From Rapana venosa (Eukaryota > Mollusca > Gastropoda > Neogastropoda > Muricidae), in assembly GCA_028751875.1 (NCBI GenBank), contig CM054144.1, positions 15,315,930-15,379,929 on the forward strand: a DNA stretch of 64,000 nucleotides, written 5' to 3'. Of the stretch, positions 44,240 to 56,384 are shown one piece after another (position 1 is the first letter of the stretch; each line of letters opens with the position of its first letter). The notes under the pieces are model-generated. The model saw only the letters and a program-made list of their open reading frames with translations, had not been told where the DNA came from and did not search any database. The translations under genes and the position numbers were made by a program.

Positions 44240-44583
44240 TTATTCTTTGATATTGAGGATAATGAAATAAGCACTTATGTGCTTTTTTACATCCAGTCCC
44301 CCCCGTATGTATGCGGTTTTGTAAATTCTGTCATCTGTTCCCACCGGCACCCAATGGCCTACTCTTACGGAAAAGCGGAACAGGATTTAATGTGTGCGTA
44401 AGATGTTCTGATGTTCTGCGTGTGTTCGCACACGGGGCCTCGGTATATAGTCTCACAGGAAGGACTTTTGGGGAGAGTGGAGTCTGCACGGATGTTAACT
44501 CCTGGGGAAAATATCCCCTTGAACGGGAATCGAACCCGGGTCGTCAGATTGCGAGCGCAATGTTCTAACCACTAGGCTGTCCA
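44240..44583 (-). mobile_element. SINE-A, full length, - strand
   Basis: On the - strand: 'acagcctagtggttagaac' head, 'gggttcgattcccg' B box, linker, core 'gagactatataccgaggcc', end 'ttcattatcctcaatatc'. A small duplication (gatgttctgatgttctg) lies near 44401-44417. Confidence 0.9.
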
Positions 44584-44589
44584 CATGTT

Positions 44590-45923
44590 TATTAATGTGA
44601 TATGCTGTCACGGTAACAGCTGAGAAGAATGATGAAATAAATGTCCCCTAGGGTTTGTTACTTCTTCCTATCCCCCCAGAGGACTCGTGCCATCAGGAAA
44701 GAAAAGTGACTGCTGACGTTGAACATTGGCTGCACAGGGTCTGGCTGTGGTGAGGGCTGTACCACAGGCTAGCAAGGGGGGCCCACTGCGGGTTTGTTTG
44801 TCCTCATTTCCTGCGGAAGTGGTTAGGGGTTTTTGAAAGGAGGCGGGGGATCCACTTGCTGCACCCTAGAGATGGGGTGGCTGGCGTTGGGGATTTGATC
44901 CAGGATTCCCTAAATCACTTTGTGGTCACAGGGGGGAGGGCCCAGGATCTCACGTCTTTAGAATCATGGCTGTCTGTATATATGTACAGTGAAAGCTGGC
45001 GCTTTTGAAGTGGGCAAAGCGCAAAGAGAGAGAGAGCTGTACGGCCCCCGGATGGAGAAAGATGGTCCACACTCCTTTGCACACAGGCAAAAGCAACAAC
45101 ACGGGGTTTGGGGGGTTGGGGGTGGTTTTTTTGGCACACAGGCTAAGATAACAAGGGTGCGGGAGGAGCAGGACAGACGGACCACGGACAGGGTGTCGGG
45201 TATCGGCTACCTGCAACAAAGGAGAAGGGAGGAGGGAGGACAAAGTGCCCAGAGATCAAAGTGGTGGGGACAAGGCCGAGAGGAGTGGTGGGTGATGGTC
45301 TAGCAGTTGTGGTGGGGTGTCCCTGACCCCCTCTCTCCCCCTCCCTTCCCCACCACTACCCCCACCCCCACCCCTGTTCGCTGGCTGTCGTGTGCCATCT
45401 GACCTCTGGCGCGTGCACTCTCATTCACGACAAGGGAGGGTTGAGGTTGGGTGAGAGGGGTGGGGGGTTAGAGAAGGGGAAGGAGGAGATATCTCACCTG
45501 ATCGTCAGGACAGCAAAAGGCGTTAAAAGAGGGAAAGACCGGACAGTGAAGAAAAGGGAGGCTCCTCGGTAATCACCCTGGGTTGGCAGGGGTGGGGGGG
45601 GGGGGGGAGGTTGTTGTGGACCCACCCACCCCCAAAAAAAAGTGGGAAGAGAGACAGGCGGGGGGGGGGGGGGGGGGGGAATAGGGTTGAGGGGTTATCG
45701 AGTTGGGTGGGCAGTTAGGCAAGGCAGTGAGTGACCAGTGTGGAAAGGCAGGGCAGGTCATTACTTAGCTTAGGACCCCCCTCCTCCTCCTCCTATCAGG
45801 GGGTGTAGGATTGGCGTTGATCTGGGCCTTCTGTCCAGGGCTTCACACTTCCCTTTGTACCAGGCGCGGAGAAAGAGGGCCCATAAGTTAGAGGGACACC
45901 TTCTGAAATAGATATAAATTACA

Positions 45924-45963
<40 letters not shown>

Positions 45964-46460
45964 GTCCTTTAACAGCCTTCCTTCAAGGTCTTTGATTCAC
46001 TGTCCCTTTTTTTTTTTTTATCCCTTTCCCCCTTGATAGTGGCTGTTATCTGGGGGGGTTTTGAATACTTTGTTGCATTACTTGTAAGAGGGTGTTTTGG
46101 GGGTTTGTTTGTTGTTTTTGTGTGGGGGGTTTTGGGGGGCATGTTTGGGGTATTTTGTAGGTGAGAGTTGTTTCCACCCAGATAGTGGCTGTTATCTATT
46201 CCTATATTTCGTTATATTTGGTGTGAGTAAATATTAGCTTTCGGCGCAGTTGGGGGTGAGATAATAAATGTGTTAGGTATCAGGGTACAGTGGCGAGACA
46301 TGTATACCGGTCTGTTTGTATTCTGCCTGCTAACAAGGAACTGTGATTAATAGCTCTGCCTGCGTTCCCTTATATACCGGACAACAGAGTGTATTGCTCT
46401 AACTTGTTAAGACTGTGCTTTAAAGATTATGATTTGTAGAAGAGTAGAAAAAAAATTAAT
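44590..46460. other. No gene recognised; several poly-G tracts
   Basis: G runs near 45592-45608, 45660-45680 and a 37-nt run at about 45926-45962, plus GGGAGG-rich sequence at 45210-45300. Unique sequence elsewhere shows no convincing exon. Confidence 0.55.
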
Positions 46461-46769
46461 TAAACTATATTGCGGGGGTGGTTGTTGGGGGAGGGAGGGG
46501 GGTTCTCTGTGTGTGGTTCTGTGTGTGTTGTTGTTTTTTATCTTTATCTTTGGAATCTGCATCAATTAAAGGAACAACTGTCAAGAAGCATAAGACAGAC
46601 AGACAGACGGACAGACAGAATGGCATCAGATGAACCCCAAGGCAACAAAATGAAGAGAAGGGAGTAGGCCTAGCAGTTGTCAGCCAGGGGTGAAAAGAGA
46701 GACTGACAGAGAAAAACAGGAGAATGGGGATAAGAAAGAGACATATAGACAGACAGACAGACATTTATT

Positions 46770-47045
46770 TATTCTCTTTATCGAGGATAATGGAATAAGC
46801 ACTTATGTGCTTTTTTTACATCCAGTCCCCCTGTGTATGCGGTTTTGTAAATTTTGACATCTGTAAGATGTTCTGCGTGCGTTCGCACACGGGGATCGGT
46901 TTATAGTCTCATCCGAAGGACTTTTTGGGGGGAGAGTGGAGTCTGCACTGATGTTAATTCCAGGGAAATATCCCCTTGAACGGGAATCGAACCCGGGTCG
47001 TCAGATTGCGAGCGCAATGTTCTAACCACTTGGCTATCCTGTCCC
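46770..47045 (-). mobile_element. SINE-A with internal deletion, - strand
   Basis: Head and linker are intact (gggttcgattcccg B box). The middle jumps from 'gacatctgt' directly to 'aagatgttctgcgtgcgtt' near 46861-46867, losing about 75 bp that include the 'taagagtaggccattgtg' block. The termini are normal, so the deletion is internal. Confidence 0.88.
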
Positions 47046-47046
47046 C

Positions 47047-47070
47047 AGAAAGAGAGGAGAGAGGAGAGAG

Positions 47071-47110
<40 letters not shown>

Positions 47111-47140
47111 GAGAGAGAGAGAGAGAGGAGAGAGAGATGG
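47047..47140. repeat. (GA)n microsatellite
   Basis: GA with GGAGAG interruptions, directly at the SINE head. Confidence 0.95.
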
Positions 47141-47549
47141 AATGATGTTTGACGCAATTTTCTTCAGCTGTAGCCCATTTTTGCATAAAGATGCTAGAAT
47201 ACACATACCATAAGCATTGTTTGTTGCACTCATTTCATGTATTGGTGCCACGTTGTTTCTGAACTAAGTCAAGTCAAGTCAAGCAAAAACACTTTAATTT
47301 AAGAACATGTTGTTTAAACCCAGAAGAAAAGGAAAGTAGAGGAGGAGGAGGAGAAGAAGAAGTAAAGAAGAAGAAGACGAAGGCAAAAGAAAGAGAAAAC
47401 TTCCACCAAGAGCAAAGAGAAAGCCCAGAGCCATTAGGGGTGAGGTGAGATGATGGCAGGGAAGTGTGAGGGAGGGAGGTGAGGTGATGGGGCAGCTTCA
47501 TTGACAGATGGCAGAAAGGCCTTCAGATTTTTCTCTCCTGGTTTTTTTT

Positions 47550-47925
47550 AGGGGGGAGTGGGGGGGGGGGGGGGGGGGGGGGAAGAGACTGACGCCTGAC
47601 TGACCAGTTCACGAACTGCAATTTCTCTGGGACACAGCAGGCGGTCATTAGTGCCCCCACCTCCAGAACACACCCACACCCACACACATACACACACACA
47701 CACACATACGTACCCACCTCTCTCTCTCTCTCTCTCCACGCTCACACACACACACACACACAACACACACACACACACACACACGTACCCACCCCTCACA
47801 CACACACACGCAAAGGTGAGAGGCCAGCCAGGGTCTTGATGGTGAGGCCAGGGGCCTACTGGGTGTAGTTGTGAGCACACCTCTTTCATCCCCCTCCTCC
47901 CTCCCCCCCCCCCCCCCCCCCCTCC
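47550..47925. repeat. Poly-G, (CA)n/(CT)n and poly-C tracts
   Basis: G run at about 47560-47582, CA/CT repeats at 47675-47812, C run at about 47905-47922. Confidence 0.92.
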
Positions 47926-47929
47926 CTAC

Positions 47930-48785
47930 CCCAAATCATCATCATCAACATTCCCGCCATGCCACCCCATCCTTCTCACCGGGTAGACTATAGTCCCTGT
48001 GTCTTTGAAGGGGGAGTAGGACTGAAGTAAAGGAAGGGGTGAGCGATGAAGATTAATGGTCAGTCACTTCAGCATAGCCTTTCTTTCTCTCTCCGCCTGC
48101 CTGCCTGCCTGCCTGCCTGCCACCCAGGCTGTGCTGGACTGGGCTGTCAGTGTCGGGGATAGCCTAGGCCAGGCCTAGTATGGATCCGTGGCTTGGACCA
48201 GCCGACATCTTCACAACTTGTTTGTCTAGCATCCCAAAGTAGGAGAAGAGGGGCCGCGGCCCAGGGCAGACAGACCAGCATTGTCAGACTTCATCTGTGC
48301 CCTCTGCCATAGGCTAGGTAGGGACTGTCTGTCATTCCCGGTGTCGGACTGGCCAGCCACACCCCACGCTGTATCACAATGACCACCTAGAGCCTAACTC
48401 CATCCATAGTCTTGCTAGACTGAAGGCTGCCCACTGAGAGCATCCAGAGGGAGGAGTGAGACGGTGTTAGGTTGGTTGGGGAGGGGAGTATCAGAACGAG
48501 AAAACTGTATTGCCATTAATTATTGCCAGAGTATGTTGGGGGGAGGGGAGATCCACATGCTTGTCCTGAGCCTCAAGTTATCAGGCGGATGTGGGGGACG
48601 TGAGGTACAGGGGTATATCAGCAGCTCTGCGCTGGCTCTTGTCACCACCGTACCTCTTTCACACCTGGAAAAGCCTAGCCAGTCTAATGACATCGTTTTG
48701 GGGTTGTTGTTTGTTTTGCCTGCTGACCCCAGAGGGGCTTTCACCTCGTCCCTGATTAAAGCTTAGAGTAGAACTGTGCAAGTAT
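47930..48785. other. No gene recognised
   Basis: Includes (CCTG)n at 48098-48121. A + strand frame at 48600-48764 is open but has no splice sites or known motif. Confidence 0.5.
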
Positions 48786-48789
48786 GTAT

Positions 48790-48793
48790 GTGT

Positions 48794-48824
<31 letters not shown>

Positions 48825-48828
48825 TTAT
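48790..48828. repeat. (GATA)n microsatellite
   Basis: About eight GATA units. Confidence 0.97.
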
Positions 48829-48889
48829 CAGAAAAACAGAAAATAATTTAAACAAAAAACAGAAAGATTAAACCAGTTCTTCCATCGTT

Positions 48890-49075
48890 CTGCGTACTGA
48901 TACGCCCTAGCGAATTATAATGGTCTTTTTCCAGAAAGTATAACAATTCTCCCCTTGCCGAAGTCTGATGCACTGGGCCTGACTTGTCAGGCTCTTAACG
49001 GCAGCGCGACGCATTTTCGCTCATACGACAGACACCAATGAGTCGCTGTCAGGGTATTTAAGGAAGAAGAAGATA
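48890..49075 (-). mobile_element. SINE-C-like repeat, 5' part, - strand
   Basis: On the - strand: 'gcgctgccgttaagagcctg', 'acaagtcaggcccagtgcat', 'cagacttcggcaagg'. It is the first half of the family; the 'gatagaaaagaggg' half is missing. Confidence 0.75.
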
Positions 49076-49079
49076 ATGG

Positions 49080-50090
49080 TCAACCCAGGACGTTCACTGT
49101 ATGAATGGAGCATCAAGTGAACGACACATATCATATGGGTGAAACCGATGCCTGAAACCTTTAATTCAAACCAACCTTGCTCAACGTGAACAAAACAACA
49201 ACAACAAAATGACTAGTTAAGAGAGGTTTTGTTCCTTTTAAAGGGGGGATGGGAGGGGTGGATGGGGTTAAGTTTGTATGGGTGGAGGCCGTGGTAGGAG
49301 GGGGGGGGGGTATTCTGTAGGAGGGCGTGAGAAAAAAATTTTAAAGCATGTTTAAGAGCATTTGTCACCACTGTCATTTAATTCAATTCAACCCAATTTC
49401 AATTCGAATACTTATTATCTCACAAGTAGAGAAATCCACTCTTCGCTCGTAATCATAATAGCAGCCTCTTACTTCGGAGGGGGGGGGGGGGGGGGGGGGT
49501 TCCTGTCGTTAGCTGCCACTAACCTGTGTAAAAATTACACTTCTCCTCTTTACTCTTATCAGAGGGAGGAGGAGAAAGCTAAGGGGGAGCGGAGTAGCGG
49601 GTTTGGTTGACGGTGGCTCTTGTCCACATCGTAGTACGTGGGTCTGTGCTGACTGGAAAGGGGGAAGTGGTGTGCACACTGACTGCTGAGACGCCTTGTG
49701 TACAATGATTAATATATTTTTTTTAACAGTCGTAGTTCATGTGTGCATGCTCGGCTTGCTGCGCTAATTTTTTTTTTTATATTTCTGTCTGGCGTTCTCT
49801 TTCTCCCATGACCTTGATGAACTGGCAGGGGAGTCCTGAAGTTTCTTCATGACCTGTGACTGATGACACTGTACACTCGTTCTCAAAACTTGTTTGCTGT
49901 GTGATTTTTCACACGCCCTCCTACAGACCCGCCCCCCCCCCCCCCCCCACCCCCCGCCCTTCCCGCCACCCACCCACCACGGCCCCCACCCATACAAGCT
50001 TACCCCATCCACCCCTCCCCTCCCCCCTTTCTCTTTCGCTATGCCTCAGCGAGCTGCCTGGCTGTATGGTTAACTATTTAAAAACTGCCT
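49080..50090. other. No gene recognised; poly-G/C tracts
   Basis: G runs near 49300 and 49479-49499; C-rich sequence at 49930-50030. No protein-like frame. Confidence 0.5.
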
Positions 50091-50094
50091 TTAA

Positions 50095-50280
50095 AAGGAA
50101 ATAGTTTCGCTCGTGCACAGGACTTCGGCTTATCGTCTCATCTAAAAGACTAGCACCCTGGCCACCTCGCAAAGGATGAGGGAATGGCTCGGGTTCAAAC
50201 GGGGATCGAACCTGCGACTTGTCGCTTTCTAGACAGGTGCCTTGCCTGACCTCTCGACCGCCGATCCACCCGAGATGCGT
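50095..50280 (-). mobile_element. SINE with third head type and shared core, - strand
   Basis: On the - strand: 'ggatcggcggtcgagaggtc' (A-box region), 'ctagaaagcgacaagtcgc', 'aggttcgatccccg' (B box), then 'cttttagatgagacgataag' (the core shared with SINE-A and SINE-B). It ends soon after the core. The head is related to that of SINE-B but distinct. Confidence 0.75.
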
Positions 50281-50324
50281 CGACGTGAGGGCTTGTGAGA
50301 GGTGGCCTCTCAAGACTTTTGGTT

Positions 50325-50735
50325 AGGAAACTGCTGTTCAGTGTTACTGATAGAATTAATGGTGTTTGGCTTTACAAGTGAAGAGACTGTTGCTCCTGTT
50401 TCTGATAGAATTAATGTTCTTTGGCTTCACAAGTGAAGAGACTGTTGCTTCTGTTTTTGATAGAATTAATGTTGTTTGGCTTTACAAGTGAAGAGACTGT
50501 TGCTTCTGTTACTGATAGAATTAATGTTGTTTGGCTTTACATGTGAAGAGACTGTTGCTTCTGTTACTGACAGATGTTGTCTGTGAATGGATAGACTGTT
50601 GTTCTGTTGCTGATAAATGTCTGTAAACGGATAGACTATTGTTCTGTTGCTGTCTGTAAATGGATAGACTGTTGCTGATAAATGTTGTCTGTAAATGGAG
50701 AGACTGGTGTTCTGTTACTGTTAAGTGTTGTCTGA
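50325..50735. repeat. 56-bp tandem repeat with degenerate shorter copies
   Basis: 'tagaattaatg' at 50351, 50407, 50461 and 50517 with 'gtgaagagactgttgct' between; further shortened copies to about 50730 keep 'agactgttgttctgttgctg'. Confidence 0.85.
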
Positions 50736-50754
50736 CATTACACGTGTTTGTTCC

Positions 50755-50900
50755 TGCAAGACTATGTCACTCATATTGACCGATATCCCCAAAGTCGGAA
50801 TGCGGCCCCCTACACTGTGGGCAAAAAAACGGTCACATTCGCAAAATCTCATCATAGGTGACCCTCGGAACACTAGCTCATCAACCAAAAAAACAAAAAA
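50755..50900 (+). mobile_element. T1-type SINE tail fragment
   Basis: 'ccccaaagtcggaatgcggc', 'ctcatcataggtgaccctcg' and 'aacactagctcatcaacc' follow the order of the T1 tail at 3240-3370. Confidence 0.5.
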
Positions 50901-51013
50901 GAAAGAAGATAAAAGATTGTCTGATACTGGCGAAGGTACATGAAAAAACAACAACAGCCATACAGGCAAGTGTTTCATCCAGTGTGTACTTACTGTCACA
51001 CGGATTTTAACTT

Positions 51014-51202
51014 AAGTCAAGTCAAATTTTTATGTCTAGATGGTACATTGAATGTGCATTTGCTTTTTGGAAAATGATTAACTTTCTTGGAAAAAAAACG
51101 CTGTTCATTTACCGTGTTTGGCTTGATGAAAAAAAGCAAATGCATTGCTTATTCAATGTACCAACTGGAAATAAACATTTGACTTGACTTGACTTGACTT
51201 GA
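51014..51202. repeat. Fold-back (inverted repeat) with (TTGAC)n ends
   Basis: The left arm 51014-51068 ('aagtcaagtcaaat', 'tggtacattgaatg', 'gcatttgcttttt') is matched in reverse complement by 51129-51190, separated by about 60 bp. The outer ends are GTCAA/TTGAC repeats. It could be two LINE/SINE 3' ends in inverted order or a small fold-back transposon. Confidence 0.75.
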
Positions 51203-51367
51203 CGGTGATTGCCAGGTGGGAGGAGGAGGCAGAGCCCATAGTGTGGATGACCCCCTAGGTGTCAAGCTGGTGGAACACCCACCAACAATGTCATGTCTAA
51301 AATGATTAGCATTCAATTCTACTGGGTACTGCAATAACTCATAAATGATGATGTACATATTGATGTG

Positions 51368-51393
51368 TGTGTGTGGGGGGGGGGGGGGGGGGT
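51368..51393. repeat. (TG)n and poly-G
   Basis: Short TG run followed by about 19 G. Confidence 0.9.
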
Positions 51394-51639
51394 TAATGTT
51401 AAAATAGAAGGGAAGGGTATGAAATGACGTATGGAGTATCTGCATTAACTAGTGCAAACAGATTTCAGATGAAACGTTTGCGGTGTCGTTAAACGGACTC
51501 CTTGTCGTTAACTGGAGTGAGACGTTCAACTGCCCGGACCCGGTCAAAAAGTAGCTTTAAATTATTTTTAAACTCCTGAGCACATCGTTTTCTATCAACA
51601 CACGTGAAAACACCACTCCAACTATTGGCAGTAAAAAGA

Positions 51640-52163
51640 TATTGCATAAATAAAAGCTCGGTCGCAACTGCGATTGTAAAATTGGTAGTTCTTAACTTTC
51701 TTGGAAAAACCTGTTAGTTTAGCGATTCGCACGTTCACAAAAACGATAGAAATTGTCAGATTTGGAATCGTTTGTCTTTGGATTTGCAAGTGTGTGCATT
51801 GGCAGCTCACGGGGTGAAGGGAAGAGGTGAGGGGGGGGGGGGGTCTTCGCAATAAGTTTATTCAGGAAGAAGTTCTGGCGTCTGTACAGTCTGTCCACTT
51901 TCGGACAGTAACCACTTTAGGACACAACAGACGTTCTTTCCTTTCAACAGGGTTGCTTCAAGAAAGCAAAGTATGTGCATTCATACACTTTCTTTTATCA
52001 CTATACTTTTCTCAGGTCCGCTTCCTAGGAAAACTATTTCAGTAATCTAGTGTCGCAGTGGCCTTTTTTTTCTGCGCTACTTTTCTTCCTCTTCTTAAAT
52101 GAAAGATAGATACACAAATTCGGGCGCGCGCGCGCGCCCACACACACACTAAACACGCGCGTG

Positions 52164-52194
<31 letters not shown>

Positions 52195-52607
52195 CACACG
52201 CACAGACACAGGCACCCACACACTCGAATGCTGTCTCTCTAACTCATTCACTCACTCACTCCCACACACATGCGCGCGCAGAGAACATTCGTGTGTCTAT
52301 GCCTAACTATCTATGTCTATGTGTCCGCGTGTCTTCCCACGCACATCACATGCCGTCTGCTATAGGCACCAGGGCTTGCTTTATCCCTTTTCAAGAACTA
52401 GGTAGAGGCGACTAGGCCTACTAGCAAAGATCACACTGCTGAACTAGGCTAGGCCTACATAGAAACTTTTTCCTTCCTTCACTGGGGGAGGGGGGTAAGG
52501 GGGGAGGGGGGCCTAGAGAAAAACTTCTTTTTCTTCCTTCACTGTACACAGTACTGCAGGTTGATAACCCCCCAAAAAAACACCACCAGAAAACAACCTG
52601 TGGTGTG

Positions 52608-52625
<18 letters not shown>
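51640..52625. repeat. Clean copy of a segment repeated in damaged form at 52650-53380
   Basis: 'aaaattggtagttctta' with 'tttcttggaaa' (51677-51705), the poly-G near 51830, and the end segment (52490-52625: 'ggcctagagaaaaactt', 'ttccttcactgtaca', then TG repeat) recur in order at 52700, 52820 and 53219. CG/CA microsatellite lies at 52120-52200. Confidence 0.75.
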
Positions 52626-52638
<13 letters not shown>

Positions 52639-52991
52639 TAGCTTTTTTTAAAAAATTTTCAAAAATAAAAACTTGGTCGAAACTCGTTGAAAAATTGGTA
52701 GTTCTTATTTTCTTGGAAATATTTAGTTTGGGGCGATTGCACTTAAAAACAAAAAAACATAGAAATTTTTTTTTAAAGGGGTTTTTTTTTTTATTAAGGG
52801 GTTTTGGGTGGGGTGGGGGAAGGTGGGGGGGGGGGGGGGGGGGGGGGGGGTTTTTGGGGGTTTTTAGGGGGGGGGGGCTTTGGGGGGAAAAAATTTGGGG
52901 AAAAAAAGTTTTTTTTTAAAGGGGGGGGGGCGGGTTTAAAAATTTTTTTTAAATTTTTGGTTTTTGGGGGGTTTTGGGCCCAGGGTTTTTT

Positions 52992-53083
<92 letters not shown>

Positions 53084-53989
53084 ACCCCCCCCCCCCGGGC
53101 CCCCCCCCAAACCCCCCCCCCCCACCCCCCCCCCCCCCCCCAAAAACCACCCCCCCCCAGTTGGAAATGGTGGCTTAAAAAAAAATTTTTTTTGGGGGGG
53201 GGGTAAGGGGGGGAGGGGGGCCTAGAGAAAAACTTTTTTTTTTTTTTCCTTCACTGTACAAGTACTGGGGGTTGAAACCCCCAAAAAAAAACACCAAAAA
53301 ACACCTGGTGGTGTGGTGTGTGGTGTGGTGTTGTGTGTGTTGTTGTGTGTGTGTGTGTTTTTTGTTTGTGTAGCGAGTAACCGAGAGACCAACGACGACG
53401 CGGTTTGGTAACGTAAGGGGTATTTAAAACTCCACCAGGTCATTCGACATATGCACCAATGCCACAAAACTGAACAAGTCTAACATAAATACTATCCCCC
53501 ATTCCCCATCCTCTCTCTCTCTCTCTCTTCTCTCTCTCCTCTCTCTCCTCCTCTCTTCTCTCTTTTCTCTCTCTTTTCCCTTTCCTTCTCAAAAGAACAC
53601 AAAATGGCCGTTTTTTATGTCCATCAAGTAATGTGTCACAGGAAGGTAAAGGGCCACTGCGTTTATTTGGGTTAAAGTTTTTCTTTTTTTTTTTTTCCAT
53701 TTTTAAGTCACGAGATTTCTCTACGTAAAATTTTGGGGTGCTCCCCCCCGGGGGAGCGCGTCGCCAGAAGAGCAGCGCCCCCCCCCTTTTTTTTTTTTTT
53801 TTTTGATATAAAAAATTTTTTACTTGGAGTATTCAGCAACAATTTAACGTCCATTGTCATGTTTCCATTCTGTGAGATTGCAGCTACTTATGTTTCCCAA
53901 CGCACTGAGCATCAACCCTCTGCTATTCACTTAAAAACCAAAGAAACTGATGTATTGGACTACAGTTCACAAATGCTTTCTGTCGAAAG

Positions 53990-55345
53990 TGGATACACTA
54001 AATTTGTTGGGGTGGGGATACATGACTAGATTAAGTCTGGATACACGATCTTGTTTATTCGGTACCTGATCTTGATTACGTCGGGATCACTGATACGTCG
54101 GGAACACTGTTTTTGATTACGTTTGGATCACTGTCTTTTTTTCGTCGGGTACACTGATTTTGATTACTTTGGATACATGATTTTTACTAGGTATACTGAT
54201 CTTGTTCGTCTGGATAAAAAGTACGTCTGCATACCTGTTTGATTATTTGGATAACCCCTTGTTCGTTGGTCACTGATAAGATTACGTCTGGATACATGAT
54301 CTTAAATTCGTTGGATAATGATCTTGATTACGTTGGGTACACTGATACGTCGGATCCTGAACGTCTGGATACACTTTTTTTGATTAGTCGGGATCCCTTT
54401 TTTGATTACGTCTGGAACAGGGCACGTTTGGAAAACATGATCTTGATACGTTGGATACACTGATCTTGATTACTCGGGATACCCCCGTCTGATTCGTCGG
54501 GAAACTAAACTGAAACGTCGGATACAGTCGTCTGGATCACTTGCAGTTTACGTCAGATACACTGATATAGTTACGTCGGGATTACTGTTAACGTCGGAAC
54601 ATGATTTTGATTAAATCTGGATAAGTAATTTACGCGGAAAACACTTTTTGTTCGTTGGGTATACGAACGTCTGGATAATGATCTTGATTACGCGGGAAAC
54701 ACTGAATAGTTTCCGTCGGGGTTTACCTAACTAAAATTCGTCTGGAACACGACTTGATAGTCTGGTACATTTATACTTTGGGGATACACTGTACTCTGGA
54801 TACACGATTTTGTTTACTTTGGTAACGGTACTCTGGTACAGGGAGTTTGGATGCACGATCTTATACTTTGGTACCGGGTATGATTACGTTGGATAACTGA
54901 TCTTAAATTGTCTGGATCCCCAATACGCTTGATCACTCAACGTCTGGTTACTGCCTTTTTCGTCTGGATACCGATCTTGATTAGTTGGATACACTGATCT
55001 TGATTACTTTGGGATCCCTGATACGCTGGATACCTGATACTCGGATACACTGATTTTGATTACGTCGGGAAAACCTGATTTTATTACGTCTGGTACACTG
55101 ATCTTGATACGTTGGGTTCATGATCTTAAATTCGTCGGTCACTGATCTTGTTACTCTGGATACACTGTACGTCTGGTACACTGATTTTGATTACGTCTGG
55201 AAACACTGATTTGATTAGTCGGGTACTGATCTTAATTGGGTGGATCATGTTTTTTTAAAATTCGTCTGGATACAGATCTTGATTACATGGGGATACATGT
55301 ATTTTTGGATACATGTCTTGTTTAGTCTGGATAAGCGGGGTCAAA
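53990..55345. repeat. Minisatellite (GTCTGGATACACTGAT…), damaged long copy
   Basis: Error-rich version of the array at 60548-61425, recognisable by 'gatacactgat', 'cttgattacg' and 'gtctgg'. It spans about 1.35 kb against 0.88 kb in the clean copy. Confidence 0.85.
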
Positions 55346-56384
55346 TCTTCTCTGCCTACTGTGCAGAATTTCTACACAAGGGAATAGTACTAGAATTAAA
55401 TGATTTATATAGTTGTCAGTGCGTACTGACCTTAGGTAAGATTTATTAAACCCAAATATTCGGGGACACCCTTTCTTGTTGAAATTCAATTTATTGATGT
55501 CTTTTACAAGTCCAAATTACAGATTTTTTTTTATATTTTTACAGGTTTTTTAAACTTACAAAAATAATACTTTTTGAAGCGCCTACACCCCTTTGTGATC
55601 AAAAACACTGTATTACATATCTTGCGTATTGTATTGGTCACATTTCCTTATAAGGGTTCCCCCTTTTCTCTCGTTCTCTCTTCTTCATCACACTTACACA
55701 CACACACACACACACCCCACCCAACTTTCACACCACACTTACAACAACACACACACACACCCACACAACCACACACACACCACACACACCACACAGAGTC
55801 ACCCTCCCCGTCCCCCTTTACTTCTCCTTTGCTATTTGGGCCCAGCCTTTGAACAAAACCTCGTCCAGGCTGTGTTCTGAGCACAGCTGCAGTTTCCCTG
55901 ACTTTCCCTTTAAAAGGGTTCCCCCTTCCCCCCCTCCCCACCCAAAAAAAAAAAAAGTTAACACTGGTACTACGGTATTCCCATACAAGTCCTTGGGGTG
56001 AGAATTTTAAACCCAGGGTCAGTTTAACCCTTCGCTTTTTGGAAAAGTAGGCCGCCCTGCTGGTAGGAATGAGCAAAATTCCAGACTTGCATGTTGCTGG
56101 GGTCGTGTTTTTGACATCACCCCAATCAGAATCAGCTACCTTTGGGGGGTAAATGGTTTCACACACAACTCGCATAATGTGGAACCTCGCAGTTTTAAGT
56201 AATGAGGAAAAACACCAAAAAAAAACCCCCAAAAATATACTACAAAGACAACAATTTCGTAGAATTTTATGCAAACAGTACAGTGCAATACTTTCAATAG
56301 GGAAACCCCTTTAGACAAACTGCGCGGAAACGGCCCCCCCCATCCCATTGGCTGGTGGGAGGAAAGTAGACCAAAAAGGGGAAA

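Noticed and set aside
48600..48764. Open + strand frame (…SSALALVTTVPLSHLEKPSQSND…)
   Set aside because: Protein-like in places but without splice sites or a known family; could be an old repeat remnant, not supportable.
52800..53200. Long Gly/Pro ORFs on both strands
   Set aside because: They come from error-inflated poly-G/poly-C sequence.
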